Origin: a virus
Length of the DNA: 21,071 bases
Direction: 5' to 3' (one strand)
IMG/VR virus record: IMGVR_UViG_3300042308_000293
Location: 1 to 21,071 of that record
Position numbers and translations under genes: made by a program. Positions 10,301 to 19,300 of the stretch are shown piece after piece. How positions within the stretch are numbered: position 1 is the stretch's first letter; the number at the start of each line of letters is the position of its first letter. A model generated the notes under the pieces. It was given only the letters and a program-made list of their open reading frames with translations. It did no database searches and was not told the DNA's origin.

Positions 10301-13300
10301 ACCTGAGTCACGTAATAGTTCATTGTTGATTCCTGACGAAAGTTATCAGATTCTACTATATCAGAATCAACCTATGACTAAGTTGATATATTCTGGTGTT
10401 GTAGTACAAAAAATGCAAGAGGGTTATGCTGTGTTCGGCAACAGCCAGACTACAGCATTCTTTAAAATATTGAAGCCTATATTGAACGGTCCTAAGAAAA
10501 GAGTCACTGTTCAAGATGCAACGGTAAATGTAGCAGACAATTATTCTAGCGAAGAAGAGATCGTGCCGTATGGTACAATCTATTACAGTCTGCAAGATGT
10601 AAGCCAATTCTTGATGAGTTATGGTGCTTGGCTAACAGCCAATGGAGCAGTGTTTGATGATCAGATACAAAACGTTGCTATCACTTGGAATCAAATGGTA
10701 GCAGAATTCTTGTATTGGACACAAACTGGATTTATCGACGGTAGCATTATCACATTGAATCCTTCTGCTAGAAAGTTGACTATCGATAAAGAAAGTCAAG
10801 TTGTCCAGCCATTGACATATGATAACAGTAATTTTGTATTGAACAATAATATGTATCCAATACAAAATAAAGATTTGAGCATTTTCAGAGATGGTACTAG
10901 ATTTAGCATATCACCATTAAATGAAGGTGATGCAGTATCATATGGTCAATTTAGTTTGAGCAATATTGAACATGCGGTCGTATTTCAAAATGAGACATTG
11001 TTCAACGACACTATCTACAACTTGGAATCTGGATTGAAACAAAATCGTATCTATGTTCGCGGCACTAAGAGCGGTGAATGGAACGGTACATTGTTCGCAT
11101 CAGGATTCATCTATAATCAAGATAACATACAAGAGTGGGTACCCGGATTAAAATATACTAAGGGTGCCATCATCAAGTACAAGAACAAATACTTCACAGC
11201 ATTGAAGATAGTACAACCAAATCTAAAATTCAAAGAAGATGAATGGAAAGAAACTGACTACGATGAAGTTCAAAAAGGATTGCTACCTAACAGTAGCACA
11301 CGTAGTTATGAAAGCGCATTGTACTATAATGCAAATAAAGCAAACCTAGAACAAGATGCAGACTTGTTGAGTTTTAGTTTGATAGGATTCAGACCACGTG
11401 AGTACATGGCAAGCGCAGACTTGACAGATATCACACAGGTAAATGTTTACAAAAATCTAATCAGAGAAAAAGGAACATTGAATGCAGTGAAGGCATTCAA
11501 GGGTGCAAACTTACCGCAAGGCGGAATCGATTATGATGTCTATGAAAACTGGGCTATAATGCAAGGCACGTTCGGCGGTACGTTGAACGATAACTTTGTT
11601 CAGTTCAGATTAAAAGAATCTAATCTCTCAAACAACCCGTCTATTGTAGGTATCACTGACGGCAATGATATAGAAGGTGCACAACAATTAGTACCGTTAT
11701 ATTCATTGTTTAATTACGGCAGACCTGTCACCGATCCTAATATACTACCTGAAGTAACTTCAGACATTCCTAGCGCAACATTCCCTACAGCGGGATATGT
11801 AAACGTAAACGATGTTAAGATGTCAGCATATTTCTATAGCAATCTACCAACTGCTGTGGGTAAAGACGGTCTAACTGTATCGTTATCACAACTTAATGTC
11901 GGCGATTATGTATGGCTTGCTGACTATAAAGCAAGTTGGCAGATAATGACACCATCTAGCGTCGGTAGAGTATTGTTAGTTCGCAACAATTTAAACGGGA
12001 CTAGCACAGTTCGATTTGCCGATAATCATAACTTGAATCGTTATGATATATTTGCTATCATCAATTTTGACGGCTCAGTAAACGGTTACTATGTAGCAAA
12101 TAATATTATTGGTCCTAAAGAAGTATTGATAACGTTGACGTTATCTCCTAGCGTGAGAGCGGTTGTAGGTGAAGGGGCAGCATTGAGATTCGCCTCACAA
12201 AGAGTTACTAAGCCCGGCAATGTACAAAATCTACCGTTATTGAACAATGAATTCACAAAGAATACAGTTTGGGTAGATGAGAATAATGACGGAGGTTGGG
12301 CAGTATATCGCAAGAACATAAACTTTAAATATCAGCGAGAATTCACAAAAGAAAATAGTCAGAAGTTTGGTTCCGCGGTAGCGTACACTCCACTCATAGA
12401 TTATTTGTTTAGTGATCCTAACTTGGGTAAGGTATATCGTTATCAGTTTGATGCAACCACTGGTGATTATGATCTTGATGAGATATTGTCCGGGGTCACA
12501 ACTTTCGGTACTACTATAGTTCATGAGCAGAACATAGTAGCAATCTCACAACCAGAGAACACACCTAAAGTTTCATTGTATACTGTAAACGATACAAGAG
12601 TCACTGATAACATCATATTATATCAAGAAATATTAGCATCAAGCATAGGTGCTTCTATAACTAATTTCGGTAAGGGATTGGCACTGTCAGGTGATACTAA
12701 TTGGTTGTTCATAAGCGACTACAATGAAAATCCTATAGGCACAAGAAACAAAGTACATGTATTGCGCAAGAGAAATCAGATCATCGATGTAGATAATACC
12801 ACTGTTCTTGACGCCGCGGCGACATATCAGATACTTGATCCTGGCACAGTTAATTGGGTTGATCTAGCACTTGAACCTATCGCTAATGAAACAGGCATAT
12901 ACCTTAAGTGGGACGGAACGACAACACCGACAGGCGAGGGCACGGCTATACGTTGCGATTATCAATATGTCGCTACTATTGACGGGGACGCTACAATAGA
13001 TAGATTTGGTTATTCATTGTCCACTAATAATGATGGCACTATACTAGTCGTAGGTGCACCAAGCAAAGATTTAGATGTGGTGAATCAAGGTCGTTCATAT
13101 GTATACAATAGATTAGTACAGAATTATGAAGTACCCATAGGAACAACAGCCCCGTTGACATTCACACTAGCATGGAGCCCTACTGTAGGGTTACCACTGA
13201 CAGTTTCTAAAAATGGAATCGTTATAGATCCTAGCGATTATTCGTTCTCCGGAACTACGTTTATTTTTACCGGCACTTATGCAGTAGGTGATATCATCAC

Positions 13301-16300
13301 AGTAAGTGGCAATCAGTTCGTCAAAATACAAGAGATGAATGTCTCAGAAGACAATACTAGAATAGGCCCGCAGTTTGGACATTGTGTCGATAGCAACACC
13401 TTTGCTACTGAAATATTAATAGGTGCTCCTTTCTATATTAGTTCTATTAATTCGGAAGGATCAGTGACTAGATATACCAACGGGTCTGCAAGATTCGGAA
13501 CAATCACTAGCACTTCAGATGTAAACGTAACGACTACTAGACAATTATTGATAAATGGTTACTTAGTAAGCATACCAGCCGGCAATGCGAGTGCGGCCGC
13601 ATCGGCTATCAATAATGCTACGATCACAAATGTAGTTGCATCTGCGAACGGTTCTAAATTAACCATTAGCCTAATTAATTCTAATCTAGCATTAAGCAAT
13701 CAAGAATTATTGATATCAGTGACAAACAATGTTACATTGTCTGAGTTAGGGTTTCAACTCTATGCTAAGACACAGACCATACTCAATCCGCACTCGACCG
13801 GACCTAGCCAGTTCGGCACTGTTATCAAGTTTAACGAACACAATAGCGTAGCAATTAGCGCACCATCTGGTACTCGTTATGCGCTAACTACTTTTGATTT
13901 TATTGATGATGAAAATTATCAAAATGATACAATTTTTGATAATAATTCAACACAATTCTTAGACTCATTTGCAAACGCAGGTGCTGTATACGCATATGAC
14001 TATCTAAGTAACTATAATGAATCGCTATTGAACATAGGTAATTACACTTATGCTCAAAGCGTAAATGATACTAGCCTAGATTATGGTGCTCAACCTAGAT
14101 ACGGTTCTGCTCTAGATTGGTCTGCTGGAAGAATTGTTATAGGATCTCCTGACTATAGACCAGAAGACCTAGACGGACAAGTAGTGATATATGATAACAC
14201 ATTAGGTACTACAAACTGGATAGTTTTGAGACAGACTAGCCCTGTCGTTGACATCGACAAGGTTTATAATGTACAACTGTTCAGCGCAGAGACTAACAAT
14301 ACACTCAGCAATTTAGATTACATGGATCCATTGCAGGGTAAATTATTAGGAGCGATCAGACAAAATATAGATGTAATATCTAATATCGATCCTGCAGGTT
14401 ATAACAACTCAGCCGCTACTGCAACACTAGTATGGGGCGAAGCACAATTAGGAACTATATGGTTCGACACATCAAATATACGTTATGTCGATTATCATCA
14501 AAACGACAACAGTTATAACGCACGTTATTGGGGCTCATTATTCCCAGGCAGCGATGTTGCAGTATACAGTTGGGTAGGCAGTACTGTGCAGCCTTCTGCA
14601 TATACTGGCCCAGGAACTCCTAAAGATATCTCTAGTTATACTGTACAAACAGTATTGAATAGTTCAAATACTATAGTACCTGTATATTATTTCTGGGTAA
14701 GAAACACAGGCATCATTTACAATGGTAAGTCATTATCTGATATAAACATAACGCAATATTTGATCAATCCAAAATCATCCGGTATCAGTTATATGGCACC
14801 AGTCAGACCTGATGCAGTAGCATTGTATAACGTAAAGCCATTCTTAAATTCTAATGATACTGTATTGCAATTAGGCTATAGCACCGGTAGCCAAGACAAT
14901 CCTGCGCATCAACAGTTTACATTGATTCGTCAAGATTTCCCCGATGATTTCTTGCCCGGTGTTCCCGGAACAAGAGGGTATGTCACACCTCAAACATTAT
15001 ACGATAGACTGTTAGATAGTATGAGCGGTGTTGACGAGACTGGTGCTGTGGTGCCAGATCCGTTCTTACCAAAAGCAGTTCAATCAGGCGTATTAGCAAG
15101 ACCAAGACAAAGTTTCTTCTATAATCGCTATAAAGCGATACAGAATTATCTACAATATGCCAATACTATCATGGCATTATATCCTATATCTGAGATTAGA
15201 TCATTCAACTTCTTGAATACCTCAGGAAGATATTATGATACTACAGACTATTGGGAAAACATCAACTGGTGGGCACCTGGCTACGATAACAACACTAAGG
15301 CAGTATTACAGGTTCAAGTGTATGCTGACCTGTCTACATTGGAAGTCTCTATAGGAACTATAGTAACTGTAGCACAAAACAGCAATGGATCTGCTGAAAC
15401 ATATCGTTATGACGGTGAAGGCGTATGGACTAGAATTGGATTACAGAACGGTACTATCAGATTCAAAGATGAATTATATGATTATTCTGCGGCTGGATAT
15501 GGTTTCGGCGGCACGTTCTATGATACAGATAGTTTCGATGTGTTCCCGAGCGAAGAAACACGTTGGATCATACGTGCATTGAACGAGCAGATTTATACTA
15601 GTGAATTATTGATATACAGAAACAAGAGTTTGATACTATTGTTTGAGTATATCCAAGAAGAGACTATAGAAAATCAAAACTACTTGCCATGGTTGAATAA
15701 GACATCATTGATTGATGTATCACACAAAGTTCGCGAACTGAGAGAATTAAAGAATTTCGTCAGCGATAACGAACAGTTCCTAGAAGGTTATATCAATGAG
15801 ACTAAACCTTATCACGTAGTGATCAAAGAATTCTCATTCGACTATGAAAGAACTGATGTATATCCAGGCACATTGACTGACTTTGATCTACCTGCAACTT
15901 ATGATACCAATATCGATAAGTTCGTCAGTCCGGAACTCGTATACAGCAATCCAAATACAGATTATGAGTTTTTACCAGATGATTCAGTATGGACTAACGA
16001 AAAATATACTGAATGGTTTAACAACTATGGTGTCAGTTTAACAGGTCAAGAAAACTATCATATAGCAAAACTTGAATCATACTTGACATTATCAAGTCAG
16101 AATATGATCGTAGATAATCCACAAGGATTCCCAGTTAACGGTACTGTGATTATCGGTGAAGAAAAAATAAGTTATGCTAACGTAGATAGAGGCACGGGAT
16201 TGATCACTGGTTTGACTAGAGGTGTAGACCAAACTACAATCACTGATCATCTACCAGGCGCACAAATACGTATAGATTTGCCAGGAGTCTTAGTATTAGA

Positions 16301-19300
16301 CACAGGTAGAAACTATGCCAACCCACCAAGAATCTTAGCGTCTATTGATACTACGATATATCCAGAACCTAAACAAGAGGCTGTGCTTGAAGCAGTGATG
16401 AGTCTAGGTAGCGTTGTGGCAATTAATGTCATTGATCCGGGTCAAGGTTATGCTGTGACGCCAGAGATCGTGATAGATCCTGCTGAGAGATTCTCATTCA
16501 ATAGCAGTAACGTTAGTGTTGCTAACAATACTATCGATATCTATGCACCAATATTGGTGACAGGTGATCTAGTTCGTTATGTTGAAGGCACAGAAAACGT
16601 AGGTGGATTAGCAAACAAACAATACTATTATATCAACGTGTTGAGTTCAAGTCCTACAACTACATTAGCATTGTATACAACATATGCTGATGCGTTGAAC
16701 GATAATAATCGCGTAAAATTCTTGACTCAAGGTACAGGAACTCAAAACTTTGAGTTTGGTGCTAGAGCAGTACCTATCACATCAAGCACTCCGATCAGAG
16801 AAAACAATATCACGTTGCGTTTCGACAGAACAACATACAATACACAAGTATCTGACTGGACTGCTAACACTTTCTATGGTTCTGAATTCGTCAGTTATAC
16901 ATTAGAAGGTGCAAGTAGTGAGGTGTCATTGGCATCCGTTCAACCTGATATCAACAGAATATTATCAAGCGCACAGGGAACTGCATTTCCTATAGTGAAC
17001 ATAACTAATGATAGAGATATAGAATGGTCGTCATTTGAGAGATCAATCGACTATATCGTATCTAATAATGAAATTAAGTTAGTATATACTAGTAGCCCCG
17101 GAGACGAAAACCCATCTGGATCTACTGTAGGTTTCACTATTGGTATGCCAGTAAAATTCACTGGTGTCACTGGCCCGCAGATCATAGCAGGTCAGACATA
17201 CTATATTTCTGAAATCGTAAGTCTTAGCGGATTCAAGATTAGTTTGACACAGGGCGGTAGCACACTAGCATTGACCCCGAACTCATACTTAGATATGAAG
17301 ATGTTCACAGCGCAAGTCATAGATACTGCTGAGATCACTACAATATATTCAGGTTACAGAAATGTAACAGCAACTACTCAAAGCAACGATGCAGTCAAAG
17401 TAGAATTGACTGCTATAGGTACCGGTGGAACTAACGGGCTATACACAAACTTGCCGGTATACTTCACAGGAACAATATTCGGTGGACTAGAAGCAGACAA
17501 GATTTATTACGTAGTCTCAGTACTGGGCAGTGAACTATTCACGTTGTCAGAAACCCCTGATCCGGCTACAGTACGTGTGTTAGAGATGAATGCGGCAAGC
17601 CAGATAATAGTACAAAACACAAATGGTTTAGAAGTCAATGATCCTATCGTATTCGATAGTATGTCAATTAATGGCGAAGCAGTAGGTACATTTGGAAACA
17701 TACAACGACAAGTGATATACTATATTAAGAGTATAGGTATCAACGTGATCACTATAAGCACCACACCAGGCGGTAGCACATTCAACACGGGTGTTGTTGC
17801 TCCGGCAAATGGCAATTATTGTTTCATCACTAGTCAGGCTAGTGTTAAGCAGTTGACCAACGCTACAGGTAGTTGCACTATGGTAGTGTCATTACCAGTA
17901 AGCCCGGGCCAAGTCGACGGACAGAAATTTACTTTCTATCCTACATCACAGCACTATGCAGATATCACAGCACCTAACTTGACATATGGTAATCTTTTAC
18001 AAAAGAACATTGAACAAACATTATCGGATAATGATGTAGCGTTCTCATCAAACAGAACAGGTTTATATACCGGATTCCCATTCACTGTGTCAGCAACAGT
18101 AGGAGCAAATATTCCTAGCAACATCGGTGGACTACAATCAGGCAAAACATATTATGCATACGACATAGGAAATGTAGAAATAGTATGTCAATCATCTACT
18201 TCTTCAACGCTAGTCTACAATGCATCATTCACTGGAACTACGATGAATGTCACATCTATCACTAGTGGTTCAGGTGTGTTGTATCCAGGCACATTAGTGA
18301 CTGGTACCGGTGTTCAAACAAATACCTATATCAAGAGTTACATAAGCGGCACAGGTGGAGTAGGAACATATGAAATAAGCAAAGATTATTTCGTTCCAGT
18401 AGTAACTACCGACACAACATCTGTGACTGGTATATTAACAGTAGCAACTGATTACAATACTAACATGATCTATGAGGGAATGCCTATAGTGTTCTCATTG
18501 ATACCGTTGGGCGGTATAGTATCAGGATTCACTTACTATGTTAGACATATCATAAGCGGTACACGATTTACTGTAAGCCAAGTTAAAGACGAAGCATCTA
18601 TATCACTGACAGTTAGCAATGGAACTATGTTGGGTACAGGTAGCCCTTCATTGAAGGCATACTTACCACTAGGATCATTGACGACTGGCTACAAGTACGT
18701 AATACGTGATGTGGGTGATGGCACACCATCGACCGCTTGGTCAACTATAGGTGCCACATATATAAACAACGTAGCGACATTGACTCCGGGTCAAAAAATC
18801 ATCATTTATACTACAGGAACTACTAACTGGAACATCATAGCCGGAACTACCGGAGTTACATACAATGTCAATGATATCCTCACAGTAGAAAATCCCGGTA
18901 TATTGACGGTAGGAGCAGGTACTGCATTTATAGCGGAATTCACAGCCACAGGCACCGGGTCGTTGACTGATGCAGGTAGTGCTACAGTAGTCTTGGCAGC
19001 ATCTGGCGATACTGCTACATTAGATCAAGAAATAATCGCAGATCCTACATTTGATGTTGGATATATACTGGGCGGTTATAGTGTTGTTATAAACAACGGT
19101 GGTCTAGGATTCACACAAAATAACACTATCACTATACCGGGAACATTATTGGGCGGTACTACACCTGATAATGATTTGACACTAACGGTATCAAGAATCA
19201 ATGCGATAGAAGCGGGTGCGTTTAGTTGGTCATTACCAAGAGAGAGTGACGGAGAGATCACAAAAGTTATAGAGTCCGGAACACCGATCGGTACTGCTAC

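Noticed and set aside
12342-14204. Possible calcium-binding integrin-type loops in the FG-GAP region
   Set aside because: The clear D-x-D-x-D-G loop between strands is not present in the blades; only scattered Asp/Asn remain.
15385-15582. A 65-codon forward ATG frame inside the giant gene
   Set aside because: It is out of frame with the long coding frame, which is conserved and well patterned here (WWAPGYD to PSEETRW). No ribosome site or family pattern supports it.
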